Part shown: piece after piece, positions 26,676-35,632 of the stretch
How the letters are laid out: the number at the start of each line of letters is the position of its first letter
Numbering within the stretch: the stretch's first letter is position 1
Origin: an uncultured Marinifilum sp.
GTDB lineage: Bacteria > Bacteroidota > Bacteroidia > Bacteroidales > Marinifilaceae
Assembly: GCF_963677195.1 (NCBI RefSeq)
Contig: NZ_OY781918.1
Coordinates: 4,142,923-4,206,922 of the forward strand
Length of the DNA: 64,000 bases
Direction of reading: 5' to 3'
Made by a program: the position numbers and the translations under genes
Notes under the pieces: model-generated
Databases searched by the model: none
What the model was told of the DNA's origin: nothing
Seen by the model: only the letters and a program-made list of their open reading frames with translations

Positions 26676-26959
26676 TTCTAATAATAATTTTTTGAGTGAC
26701 ACATAATAATAACCTCACTACAGCTATTTTTATGTATTACCAGCATTGAAAAGGTACAAAAACAAAACCAATTGGTCAATTTTAATTCAATATCAACAAA
26801 TTTGTATGACATCTTATCAAAATTTATAACTTTTCAAGCTGTTATACCAAGAATATCTGAATAAGATTCTTATTTTTACACTACAATTTTAACGAATAAG
26901 TTCATTAAGTGTTTTTCATTTTAACGTATTTAACACTTCTTAACAATATTTACACAAAA

Positions 26960-27745
26960 ATGCAAATTGAATTCTCTAAATATCAAGGAACAGGCAATGA
27001 TTTTGTTCTTATTGATAACCGTAATAATCTTATTTCACCAGACAATACCCATTTAATAGAAGAACTATGCCACAGAAGATTCGGCATTGGTGCCGATGGC
27101 TTAATGTTACTGGAAAATGAGCATAATTACGATTTTAGAATGAGATATTTTAATTCTGATGGTAAAGAAGCAAGCATGTGTGGCAACGGCGGTAGATGTA
27201 TCGTTGCATTTGCTTATCATTTAGGAATTATACAAGATAGAACCAAATTTATTGCCGTTGATGGTGAACACGAAGCAAAAGTTGAAGATAATGAAGGCCA
27301 TATAAAAGTTAATTTAAAAATGGTAAATGTTAGTGGAATTGAAAAAAATGAAACTACATTTTACATGAATACAGGCTCTCCTCATTATGTGCAATTTATT
27401 GACGATCATAATGAATTTGACACTTATTCTAACGGAAAAGCAATTCGATACAACAAAAGATTCGCAAAAGAAGGAACCAATGTAAATTTTGTATCATTCA
27501 ACAATAATGACTTACAAGTTAGCACCTATGAAAGAGGTGTTGAAGATGAAACCTATTCATGCGGCACTGGCGTGGTTGCATCGGCAATTAGCGCTGGTTT
27601 TTTGAAAAATAAAAATCGTTTCAATATAAATACCAAAGGTGGAAAACTAAGCGTCTCCTTTAACAAGATTGACAATCAAAACATTAATAATATTTGGCTC
27701 ATGGGACCTGCTACTCATGTTTTTTCTGGTTCATTAACTGTTTAA
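26960..27745 (+). CDS. dapF: Diaminopimelate epimerase
   Basis: DapF converts LL- to meso-diaminopimelate for lysine and peptidoglycan synthesis, using two cysteines as acid/base. Cys74 lies in SMCGNGGRC and Cys201 in YSCGTGVVAS. The N-terminal FSKYQGTGNDFVLIDNR and FGIGADGLMLL are typical, and 261 residues is the normal length. ATG 26960 gives the canonical start; the longer in-frame form adds 17 hydrophobic residues foreign to the family. The gene is followed after 16 bases by a histidine kinase gene on the same strand. Confidence 0.95.
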   Translation: MQIEFSKYQGTGNDFVLIDNRNNLISPDNTHLIEELCHRRFGIGADGLMLLENEHNYDFRMRYFNSDGKEASMCGNGGRCIVAFAYHLGIIQDRTKFIAVDGEHEAKVEDNEGHIKVNLKMVNVSGIEKNETTFYMNTGSPHYVQFIDDHNEFDTYSNGKAIRYNKRFAKEGTNVNFVSFNNNDLQVSTYERGVEDETYSCGTGVVASAISAGFLKNKNRFNINTKGGKLSVSFNKIDNQNINNIWLMGPATHVFSGSLTV

Positions 27746-27761
27746 TACTAGCTTTTCATTT

Positions 27762-30203
27762 ATGAAGTTTATTCTCTCCAAAATTTTTGAAGATAAAAGT
27801 ATTTCAAAGGTCTTTTTACTTTCATTACTTTTAATTTCTCTTTCTTTAATCCTAATACTAGGAACATTTACAATACAGCAGGAACAGAAAAAATTTAAAA
27901 GAGAATCTGCACTAATACAAGAAGATTTTATAAAAAATCAAAAGAAAACATTACTACAGGAAACACAAACATTAATTAATTTTATTGAGAACGAAAGACT
28001 TCAAACTCGAAATCTATTAAAAAAAGAAATTAGCAGTAGAGTAAATGAAGCACATACCATTGCAACAAATTTATACAAAAGCTATAAAAATAAATTATCT
28101 GATAAAGAGCTGGAAAACCTTATTTTAAATGCTCTTGCCTCTGTTCGATTTAATAATGGAAACGGATTTTTCTATATCAACAGTTTATCTGGAATTGTAA
28201 TTCAAGACCCTGAAAATCCGGGATGGAAAGGAAAAAATAAACTAGCCTTAAAAGATGCTTATGGAGTTCCTATTATTCAACGAGAAATTGAAACAGTAAC
28301 AACTGCTGGCGAAGGCTACACCAACTATTCCTGGCAAGATAATAATAGCCAAAAAATACATCCTCAAATATCATTTGTGAAAATATTTAAGCCTTTTAAT
28401 TGGTATATTGGTTGTACTCAACATGTTGAAAATTTTAAATCTGAAATACAACAGGATATTCTCAATAGAATTACCGATTTAAGATTTGATGATAATTTTA
28501 CCATAGCCGTAATACGTTTCGATGGTGTTTGTCTTGCTCATACTAATAAATCATTAATCAATAAAAACCTTTGGAATAGCGAAGATAAAAATCATAACAA
28601 ATTTATTCAAGAATTTATATCGAGAGGTACAGATACAAATGGTGGATTTGTAGAATCTCTTAATAGTTTGGGTGATAGTACAAGCTTAGCCAGCTTAATG
28701 CATGCTAAAGCATATAAAGACTGGCAATGGGTAATTGGCTCAGGAGTTAATTTGAAAGAGCTGAATTTAGCCATAAAAAAACGAAAAAAAGAACTTCTAT
28801 CGAATGTTAATAATTACATAATAAGAGCAAGCATTGTTCTCATTCTTAGTATCTTTTTTATTATCATATTTACAAGATTTGTTGTTAAAATTAGTAAATC
28901 CGGACTTAGTATCTTTAGTCAGTTTTATAAAGATGCTGCATCGAACTCGGTTCTTATAGATACTTCTTCTCTTCATTTTAAGGAGTTTAAAGAACTGGGA
29001 GAGCTTGCAAACCAAATGATAATTAACAGACAAAAAGCAGAACATCAACTAAACGTAGAAACAGCATATTTTGAGCAACTTTTCGAAAATTCCCCAGAAG
29101 CAATTGCTATTACAGATACTGAAAGTAAAGGAATAAAGATTAACCACAAATTCACTGAGCTTTTTGGGTATTCTACAAAAGACATTAAAGGCACTGAAGT
29201 AGACTCCTTACTAACCAATAAGGCTACACAAAATGAAGCCTGCAAACTAAATTCTATAATGGCAAAGGGAAAACTTGCCGAACTTGAAACTAAACGAAAG
29301 TGTAAAAATGGCGAATTAATAGATGTTTCTATAATGGGAAATCCGATTATTATAGATGGTAAAACCATTGCCATTTTTGGAATTTACCGCAACATTACTC
29401 AGCGCAAAGAATACGAACAACATCTTAAAGAAGCAAAACTTCGAGCCGAAGAATCGGATTTGTTAAAGTCGGCTTTTCTAGCCAATATGTCTCATGAAAT
29501 AAGAACTCCTATGAATCATATTATTGGCTTTACAGATATTATGACATCACAACAAATTGAAGAAGAAGATAAACAAGAATATGCTGCATTAATAAAACAA
29601 AGTGGATATAATCTTCTACAATTAATAAATAATATAATTGATTTATCAAAAATTGAATCCAAACAAGTACAATTACACCCCGAATACTCTTGCATAAACA
29701 GCATATTATCAACTTTATATGACCGTTTTAACAAACAAAAAAATGAGAGTAACAAATCACACCTAAATCTTACAATTCATAAATCATTAAGCAATAAAGA
29801 TTCTGTAATTTATACAGATGCAAGGCGCTTAGAACAATTGCTAGCTAACTTAATTGACAATGCAATTAAATTCACTGATAAAGGAAGCGTAGAAATTGGT
29901 TATCAGCTAAATAAAAGCAAATCTGAAATTGAATTATATGTTAAAGATACTGGAATTGGTATACCTGATAAATATGCAAATAATATCTTTCAATCCTTTA
30001 GACAAATAGATGGGTCAGACACAAGAAAATATAGTGGAACAGGCTTAGGTCTGACAATTTCACACAGATTAAGCAAAATTTTAGGGGGTGAAATCAGATT
30101 GGAATCTAAGGAAAATAAAGGAACATGCTTTTATGTTTCATTACCCTACTCTTGTAAATCTTCAAACCTAATAACTCAAACATCTGAAAAATACCACAAT
30201 TAA
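27762..30203 (+). CDS. Cache-PAS sensor histidine kinase
   Basis: This is an 813-residue membrane sensor. The order is TM helix (about 16-38), an extracytoplasmic Cache region with a coiled-coil start and NGFFYINSLSGIVIQDPENPG and WYIGCTQHVENF segments, a second Cache-like part, TM helix (about 350-372), a PAS domain (about 430-545, EQLFENSPEAIAITD), then HisKA with FLANMSHEIRTPMNHIIGF and HATPase with NLIDNAIKFTDKG, DTGIGIP and GTGLGLTIS. There is no receiver domain, so it needs a separate response regulator, and none is adjacent. It is spaced 16 bases from dapF, suggesting read-through transcription. Cache domains usually bind small organic ligands. Confidence 0.88.
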   Translation: MKFILSKIFEDKSISKVFLLSLLLISLSLILILGTFTIQQEQKKFKRESALIQEDFIKNQKKTLLQETQTLINFIENERLQTRNLLKKEISSRVNEAHTIATNLYKSYKNKLSDKELENLILNALASVRFNNGNGFFYINSLSGIVIQDPENPGWKGKNKLALKDAYGVPIIQREIETVTTAGEGYTNYSWQDNNSQKIHPQISFVKIFKPFNWYIGCTQHVENFKSEIQQDILNRITDLRFDDNFTIAVIRFDGVCLAHTNKSLINKNLWNSEDKNHNKFIQEFISRGTDTNGGFVESLNSLGDSTSLASLMHAKAYKDWQWVIGSGVNLKELNLAIKKRKKELLSNVNNYIIRASIVLILSIFFIIIFTRFVVKISKSGLSIFSQFYKDAASNSVLIDTSSLHFKEFKELGELANQMIINRQKAEHQLNVETAYFEQLFENSPEAIAITDTESKGIKINHKFTELFGYSTKDIKGTEVDSLLTNKATQNEACKLNSIMAKGKLAELETKRKCKNGELIDVSIMGNPIIIDGKTIAIFGIYRNITQRKEYEQHLKEAKLRAEESDLLKSAFLANMSHEIRTPMNHIIGFTDIMTSQQIEEEDKQEYAALIKQSGYNLLQLINNIIDLSKIESKQVQLHPEYSCINSILSTLYDRFNKQKNESNKSHLNLTIHKSLSNKDSVIYTDARRLEQLLANLIDNAIKFTDKGSVEIGYQLNKSKSEIELYVKDTGIGIPDKYANNIFQSFRQIDGSDTRKYSGTGLGLTISHRLSKILGGEIRLESKENKGTCFYVSLPYSCKSSNLITQTSEKYHN

Positions 30204-30301
30204 GACGAAATAGCAGAAATAAGGCTATTATCTAACAATTATTAAATAATGAGCTAAAGAATTGACATTAACTTATACGGTCAACAAAAAGCCTACATTA
30301 A

Positions 30302-30868
30302 TTAATCCCATTTGGTACCCGTCTGTTCATGTTTGTAATCTTTAATATATGTAAGAGCCTGTTTATAGTCATCAACAAATACATACATTTTTCTATACTG
30401 TTCTTTAGCAAATTTTTCCCGATAAGATACTTCGAACTGTTCTTTTAAATTGTTGTAGAAACCATTGGTATTAATAAAAACAATAGGTAAATTATGATAC
30501 CCTAATTGCTTTAATGTAATCACTTCTAAAATTTCTTCGAGCGTTCCAAATCCTCCTGAAAGTGCAATAAATGCATTCGATTTTTCCCTTAGAATTTTTT
30601 TCCTTTCTGCCATATCAGGAGTAATAATCAACTCATCTAGATTATTTGCCGAAAGTCCGTAATCCTTAATGAGCTTTGGAATTACGCCTATGGCTTTTCC
30701 TCCTGACTTTTTAACAGCCACAGCCACTTCGTTCATTAAGCCAACATTTGTTCCTCCATAAACTAAATTATTTCCTGCTAAACCTATTCCTACACCCAAT
30801 TTTTTCGCTTCTTCGAAGTAAATGTCGGCAAGTGAATTACTTGATGAACAAAATACACAAATATTCAT
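30302..30868 (-). CDS. LOG family protein (TIGR00730 type)
   Basis: This 188-residue Rossmann-like protein is of the LOG / lysine-decarboxylase-like family. Plant and some bacterial members are cytokinin riboside 5'-monophosphate phosphoribohydrolases; the wider bacterial group cleaves nucleoside monophosphates. Features are the ICVFCSSSN start, YGGTNVGLMNEVA, and the signature SGGFGTLEEILE, in which the first residue of the usual PGGxGTxxE is Ser. ATG 30868 was chosen because a longer form would start in the T run of the gyrB terminator. It follows gyrB on the same strand. Confidence 0.83.
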   Translation of the reverse strand: MNICVFCSSSNSLADIYFEEAKKLGVGIGLAGNNLVYGGTNVGLMNEVAVAVKKSGGKAIGVIPKLIKDYGLSANNLDELIITPDMAERKKILREKSNAFIALSGGFGTLEEILEVITLKQLGYHNLPIVFINTNGFYNNLKEQFEVSYREKFAKEQYRKMYVFVDDYKQALTYIKDYKHEQTGTKWD

Positions 30869-30890
30869 TTTCTTTAATTTAGTGGTAAAC

Positions 30891-30915
30891 AAAAACCCCT
30901 GAGAAATCTCAAGGG
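30891..30915 (-). terminator. Terminator of gyrB
   Basis: Minus-strand CCCTTGAG / CTCAGGGG hairpin (one mismatch, 4-base loop) followed by five T. The T run is 22 bases before the LOG-family start codon. Confidence 0.72.
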
Positions 30916-30940
30916 CTTTAGAATGTTATTTTCTTACACC

Positions 30941-32902
30941 TTATGCATCAATATTTGCATAGGTAGCATTTTTCTCAATAAACTCTCTTCTTGGTGGAAC
31001 TTCATCACCCATTAACATAGAGAATACATGATCGGCTTCAGCAGCATTATCGATAGATACCTGACGCAATGTTCTAAATTCGGGATTCATTGTAGTTTCC
31101 CATAATTGCTCAGCACTCATCTCTCCAAGACCTTTGTAACGCTGAATATGCATAGAACTTTCTTTACCACCACCCCACTCTTGAATTAATCGTAGTCTTT
31201 GGTCTTCGTTCCAGCAATATTCATGATTCTTGCCCTTTTTCACCAAGTATAAAGGTGGAGTAGCAATATACAAATATCCATTCTCGATAACCGATTTCAT
31301 GTAACGGAAAAAGAAGGTCATAATTAATGTTGCAATGTGGCTACCATCCACATCGGCATCACACATAATTACAATTTTGTGATAACGCAATTTTTCAACA
31401 TTTGCAGCTTTACTATCTTCTTCGGTACCTATGGTAACACCTAAAGCTGTAAAAATATTTTTAATTTCTTCACTCTCGAAAACTTTGTGTTGCATTGCTT
31501 TTTCAACATTCAAAATCTTACCCTTTAGTGGAAGAATAGCCTGAAATTTACGATCTCGACCTTGTTTAGCAGTTCCACCTGCCGAATCTCCCTCGACAAG
31601 AAATACTTCGCAATTAGCTGGATCTTTATCAGAGCAATCGGAAAGCTTACCTGGAAGTCCTGAACCACCAAGCACAGTTTTTCTTTGTACTAATTCTCTT
31701 GCTTTACGAGCTGCATGACGAGCCGTAGCAGCCATAATAACTTTCTGAACAATTGTTTTAGCATCTTTTGGATGTTCCTCCAGGTAATTAGCTAACATTG
31801 CACTTACAGCCTGATCTACAGCAATACTCACTTCTGAGTTACCTAATTTTGTTTTGGTTTGTCCTTCGAACTGAGGCTCTGCAACCTTAACCGAAACAAC
31901 TGCTGTTAAACCTTCACGAAAGTCATCACCACTAATATCGAACTTTAATTTTGATAGCATTCCTGATTTTTCAGCAAATGCTTTTAAAGTTCTTGTTAAT
32001 CCACGACGAAATCCTGTTAAATGAGTTCCTCCTTCTATGGTATTAATATTATTTACATAGGAATGAATATTTTCGGAAAAAGAAGTGTTGTACTGAAGAG
32101 CAATTTCCACAGGAACCTCATTTTTATCGATAGAAACATGAATGGTTTCCTCTATTAATCTTTCTCTTGTATGATCAAGATATTCAACAAATTCTTTTAG
32201 CCCTGCTTCAGAATAAAATTCATCTGATCTGTACTCTCCTTTTTCGTTTTGGTCTCTTTTATCAGTAATATTTAATCGAATTTTCTTATTCAAAAAAGCC
32301 AATTCTCTTAAACGTGCAGCCAAAACATCATACTTATATTCTGTGGTTAAGAATATCGATGCATCGGGTCTAAATGTAATATTAGTTCCAGTGATATTCG
32401 TTTCTCCAATTACCTTAATATCAGCAAGTGGAGCTCCTTTAGAATATTCTTGAAGGTAAATTTTACCATCTCGATGAATTTCAGCACTCAATAAATCAGA
32501 TAATGCATTAACACAAGATACACCTACCCCGTGCAAACCACCAGATACTTTATAAGAATCTTTATCGAATTTACCTCCAGCATGCAAAACAGTCATTACA
32601 ACCTCAAGAGCCGATTTATTTTCTTTCTGATGTAACTCAGTAGGAATACCACGTCCATCATCTTTTACGGTAATGGAGTTATCTTCATTAATAATAACTT
32701 CAATATTATTACAATATCCTGCTAAAGCTTCATCAATGGAGTTATCTACCACCTCGTACACCAAATGGTGTAATCCTTTTACATTAACATCTCCAATATA
32801 CATGGAAGGGCGTTTACGAACCGCTTCCAAACCTTCTAATACCTGAATACTATCAGCGGAATATTCAGTATTCCCATTTGGTTTATTTTCTAAATCACTC
32901 AT
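30941..32902 (-). CDS. gyrB: DNA gyrase subunit B
   Basis: The 653-residue ATPase subunit of gyrase powers negative supercoiling. The GHKL domain has EVVDNSIDEALAGYC, DDGRGIP and GGLHGVGVSCVNALS; the transducer follows with GGTHLTGFRRGLTR; the TOPRIM domain has EGDSAGGTAKQGRDR, LPLKGKILNVEKA and MCDADVDGSHI; the tail RYKGLGEMSAEQLWETTM is intact. Length and the absence of the large E. coli GyrB insert fit Bacteroidetes GyrB. ParE is the alternative, but the overall pattern is gyrase-like. Confidence 0.93.
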   Translation of the reverse strand: MSDLENKPNGNTEYSADSIQVLEGLEAVRKRPSMYIGDVNVKGLHHLVYEVVDNSIDEALAGYCNNIEVIINEDNSITVKDDGRGIPTELHQKENKSALEVVMTVLHAGGKFDKDSYKVSGGLHGVGVSCVNALSDLLSAEIHRDGKIYLQEYSKGAPLADIKVIGETNITGTNITFRPDASIFLTTEYKYDVLAARLRELAFLNKKIRLNITDKRDQNEKGEYRSDEFYSEAGLKEFVEYLDHTRERLIEETIHVSIDKNEVPVEIALQYNTSFSENIHSYVNNINTIEGGTHLTGFRRGLTRTLKAFAEKSGMLSKLKFDISGDDFREGLTAVVSVKVAEPQFEGQTKTKLGNSEVSIAVDQAVSAMLANYLEEHPKDAKTIVQKVIMAATARHAARKARELVQRKTVLGGSGLPGKLSDCSDKDPANCEVFLVEGDSAGGTAKQGRDRKFQAILPLKGKILNVEKAMQHKVFESEEIKNIFTALGVTIGTEEDSKAANVEKLRYHKIVIMCDADVDGSHIATLIMTFFFRYMKSVIENGYLYIATPPLYLVKKGKNHEYCWNEDQRLRLIQEWGGGKESSMHIQRYKGLGEMSAEQLWETTMNPEFRTLRQVSIDNAAEADHVFSMLMGDEVPPRREFIEKNATYANIDA

Positions 32903-33275
32903 CTAACAGATCTTTAGTTTTCGAAAAAGAATTACAGGAACAATCAATATAATCATTAATTATTCTACAATAATTCTAATATTTTTTTGTGCAAAATTCA
33001 GAATATCTTTTACTAGCATAAAAGCTATGAAAGCAGTGCTCATTTAAAAGATACAAAATACCACATAATAAGCTATGTATCAATCACTAATGCCTCACTA
33101 TTTTTCAAAAGATAAAAGTTAAACAAAGATAATAAAAATGATGAACCTAAGAATAGAAAAACAAGGAAAAATAGTCCATTTTATCAGATTTTGACGAACT
33201 AATTTTATTGATAAAAACAAAGGATAAATTTAAAAGGTTTATGTTTAAACGATTAATAAAAAAACAAATCAAAAT
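32903..33275. other. Intergenic region upstream of gyrB
   Basis: About 370 bases of AT-rich sequence lie between the 166-residue protein gene and gyrB. A minus-strand TATCTTTG box at 33124-33131 could be a gyrB promoter with a leader of about 220 bases. No hairpin, RNA gene or ORF with support was seen. Confidence 0.4.
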
Positions 33276-33776
33276 TTAAAAGGACATAGATTGACTTTTT
33301 CGCGGACGTTTCATTTTAAATTTAATAATAAAATTATTGATTTTATCTCCATCTTCGCTAACTCCATATTCGTGCAATTCGAATAATGTAGTAACATTCT
33401 TAAAACCTTTTGGCATAGCTTTCCACATTCTGTAAAAAGCTACCTGAACACTTTCCAAATCGGTATCGTCGAGCTTTATTTTTAAAACCTCCCGACCTTT
33501 TGGCATTGCAAAAACACTTATTCCATGTTTTTTCCACACTATTGCTTCCTCTGCAACAAAAGACATATTTAAAGTATCTCGAGTAATATCAAATAAATAG
33601 GTTACACCCTGATTATCGGCATTTAATTCCATTAAAATATCTATGGGCTTTCTATCCTTATTAACAGACAGTTTCCATCGTTCAGGTTTCTGAGCTGCTA
33701 CAAAAAGAGGCACTATTAAAATCAGGAAAAAAACTACTGCCTTAAATATTTTTATTAATCGACCTTTTAATTGCAT
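33276..33776 (-). CDS. Small secreted protein of unknown function
   Basis: The 166-residue protein has a signal peptide (hydrophobic FKAVVFFLILIVPLFVAAQ, cut near residue 29). The mature part is mixed alpha/beta with no cysteine and ends in a basic tail (KMKRPRKSQSMSF). I do not recognise the family. It is on the same strand as the barrel/TPR pair upstream, but a terminator (33844-33879) separates them, so it is probably a separate unit. Confidence 0.62.
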   Translation of the reverse strand: MQLKGRLIKIFKAVVFFLILIVPLFVAAQKPERWKLSVNKDRKPIDILMELNADNQGVTYLFDITRDTLNMSFVAEEAIVWKKHGISVFAMPKGREVLKIKLDDTDLESVQVAFYRMWKAMPKGFKNVTTLFELHEYGVSEDGDKINNFIIKFKMKRPRKSQSMSF

Positions 33777-33843
33777 ACAGTTTAAGATAATTTGTTTAAT
33801 TAAATCTACAAAAAACTATCTTAATAACAATATTATCTTCAAT

Positions 33844-33879
33844 AAAAAGAAAGGGATACCCAAGTTACAGATATCCCTT
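33844..33879 (-). terminator. Terminator of the TPR/outer-membrane barrel operon
   Basis: Minus-strand AAGGGATA / TATCCCTT, a perfect 8-base stem with a 13-base loop, then a T-rich run (TTTCTTTTTATT). It is 25 bases past the barrel stop codon. Confidence 0.75.
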
Positions 33880-33903
33880 AATTTATTTTTATAAGTTAAA
33901 TTT

Positions 33904-35613
33904 CTAGAAATTAGCCTTAAGTCCGAGCAAAAAATTAAGCCCCTGAGAAGGATATCCATCCCATTGATAATACTTATCGGCAAACAGATTATTTAAGGTT
34001 CCAAATACAGAGAAATTTTGGTTTAAACGATAGTTTGCTCCTATATTTAAATCATAAACCGCATCGAGAGTTTGCTTGCTATTGTCCACTAAAACAGCTC
34101 TCTCTCCAGTTATATTTACACCTGTTTGAAAAGTTAAATCACTGGTAAATTTATAATAAGCATTTACATTTACCTCAAAATCTGGCTTATGCCAAGCCTC
34201 TTCTAATTTATCCATAGAATATGAATTGTAAACGAGTTTCGAGCTCAAGTTCAATTGATTATTCCAATCGAGATTTAACTCGGCAGATAAGCTTAAGAGA
34301 CTAATATCATCGTAAACAACGCCAAATTTATTAGAATATGGCTGACCTGTAAAATTTCCATTTGCAGGATCAACATTGGCCTGTACAAAGAAATATTGAT
34401 TATCGGTTGCAGAATATTCTGCTGCCAGTATAAAAGTAGAACTAGTTGACAAACTGCCTTTTAAACCACCAAACATGCAATACTTCTGATTAGAAGGCGT
34501 TACATTTAATCCTGAAAATATATAATAATTCTCCGACGCTATATCTTTATACCTATTCATATTTAAATCGCCTTTTAAACCTGCAAATAAGCTTAAAATA
34601 CCATCAACAGCTGCAAAATCGATCTTTATATCTGGATACAATTTGCTCTCAGAATTATCGCCCATTGCTAAAACTGTCTTTATTCCTAATTGCAAATCTA
34701 AATTACCTGTTTGTAGTAAATACTGCGGATTTAAGCTCCAAATTAAATTTTTACGATCGCTTATTTGCTCCTCATCTTCCCAATAATACAATCCATCAAT
34801 TGTAAAATAATCAAAATCGGATTTTAGACTCCAAAAACCATCACCTCGTCTTATTCTGGCATTTCCCGATATCAATACATCACTCTCTTTCAAGTCAATA
34901 TCATCTGAAAAATATTCGTATTTTATTCCTATACCAAAATTTAACTTTTCTTCATCATTAAAAGCACTTTGAAAATCGGCAGCCAAACCTAAATTGTTTT
35001 GTTTCTGTTCCTGATAAGGGAACAAATTATGGTAAACTCCTACCAAGTCATTATCTTGTGGAAATCCATAGTAATTATACCCCAGATGTTCATAAAACAA
35101 CCTACCTGTAACTTTTCCTTCGTCTAAATAACTTGCCCCATAAATTTCGGCCAATTGCTGTTTAAAATCTGGTTTTACTTTATTCCCATTTTCTAACTTC
35201 AATTTTCCGTTTGTGGAATAATGCCTTAAGTGAAATCCTATATCTGTAGTTTTCGATCGTTTGTTATTGTATCGGTAATCTCCAAAAAGAGTAGAATAAT
35301 TGCCTCCTCCAAGAATTAAAGAGTTAGAATGTAATTTTTTTAAAGGTTCCCCAACAATTTTAGCCGCTGGAATTTCGGCAGGAGAAAACCCAACCATTAA
35401 AGGTTTTGTTTGCACAAAATAATCGAAAGTAGGCGCAAAACTAGCCGTATCTTTTACCACTGGTAATTCACCAATTCTTTTAGCCTTATTTATTTTAGGT
35501 TGGTAAGTTGTTTTCACACTTACTTCTTTGTTAAGATCTCTTTCTTGCTGGGCTTGAGCAGATGAAAATGCAAAGCCAATAAATACAATTGCTAATAATA
35601 ACTTTTTCAACAT
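33904..35613 (-). CDS. Outer-membrane beta-barrel protein, TonB-receptor-like
   Basis: From ATG 35613 the protein is 569 residues with a signal peptide (MLKKLLLAIVFIGFAFSSAQ). After a short N-terminal linker it is built of alternating amphipathic strands typical of a 16-22 strand barrel and ends LNFLLGLKANF, a C-terminal aromatic BAM signal. NLFADKYYQWDGYPSQGLN resembles the last strands of TonB-dependent receptors, but there is no plug domain or TonB box. It lies 19 bases behind the TPR gene and is surely co-transcribed, suggesting one envelope machine. A ligand or substrate cannot be named. Confidence 0.8.
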   Translation of the reverse strand: MLKKLLLAIVFIGFAFSSAQAQQERDLNKEVSVKTTYQPKINKAKRIGELPVVKDTASFAPTFDYFVQTKPLMVGFSPAEIPAAKIVGEPLKKLHSNSLILGGGNYSTLFGDYRYNNKRSKTTDIGFHLRHYSTNGKLKLENGNKVKPDFKQQLAEIYGASYLDEGKVTGRLFYEHLGYNYYGFPQDNDLVGVYHNLFPYQEQKQNNLGLAADFQSAFNDEEKLNFGIGIKYEYFSDDIDLKESDVLISGNARIRRGDGFWSLKSDFDYFTIDGLYYWEDEEQISDRKNLIWSLNPQYLLQTGNLDLQLGIKTVLAMGDNSESKLYPDIKIDFAAVDGILSLFAGLKGDLNMNRYKDIASENYYIFSGLNVTPSNQKYCMFGGLKGSLSTSSTFILAAEYSATDNQYFFVQANVDPANGNFTGQPYSNKFGVVYDDISLLSLSAELNLDWNNQLNLSSKLVYNSYSMDKLEEAWHKPDFEVNVNAYYKFTSDLTFQTGVNITGERAVLVDNSKQTLDAVYDLNIGANYRLNQNFSVFGTLNNLFADKYYQWDGYPSQGLNFLLGLKANF

Positions 35614-35632
35614 TGTTTCTACATTAAATATT

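Noticed and set aside
30869..30892. Longer start for the LOG-family gene
   Set aside because: It falls in the T run of the gyrB terminator; ATG 30868 gives the family-typical MNICVFCSSS start.
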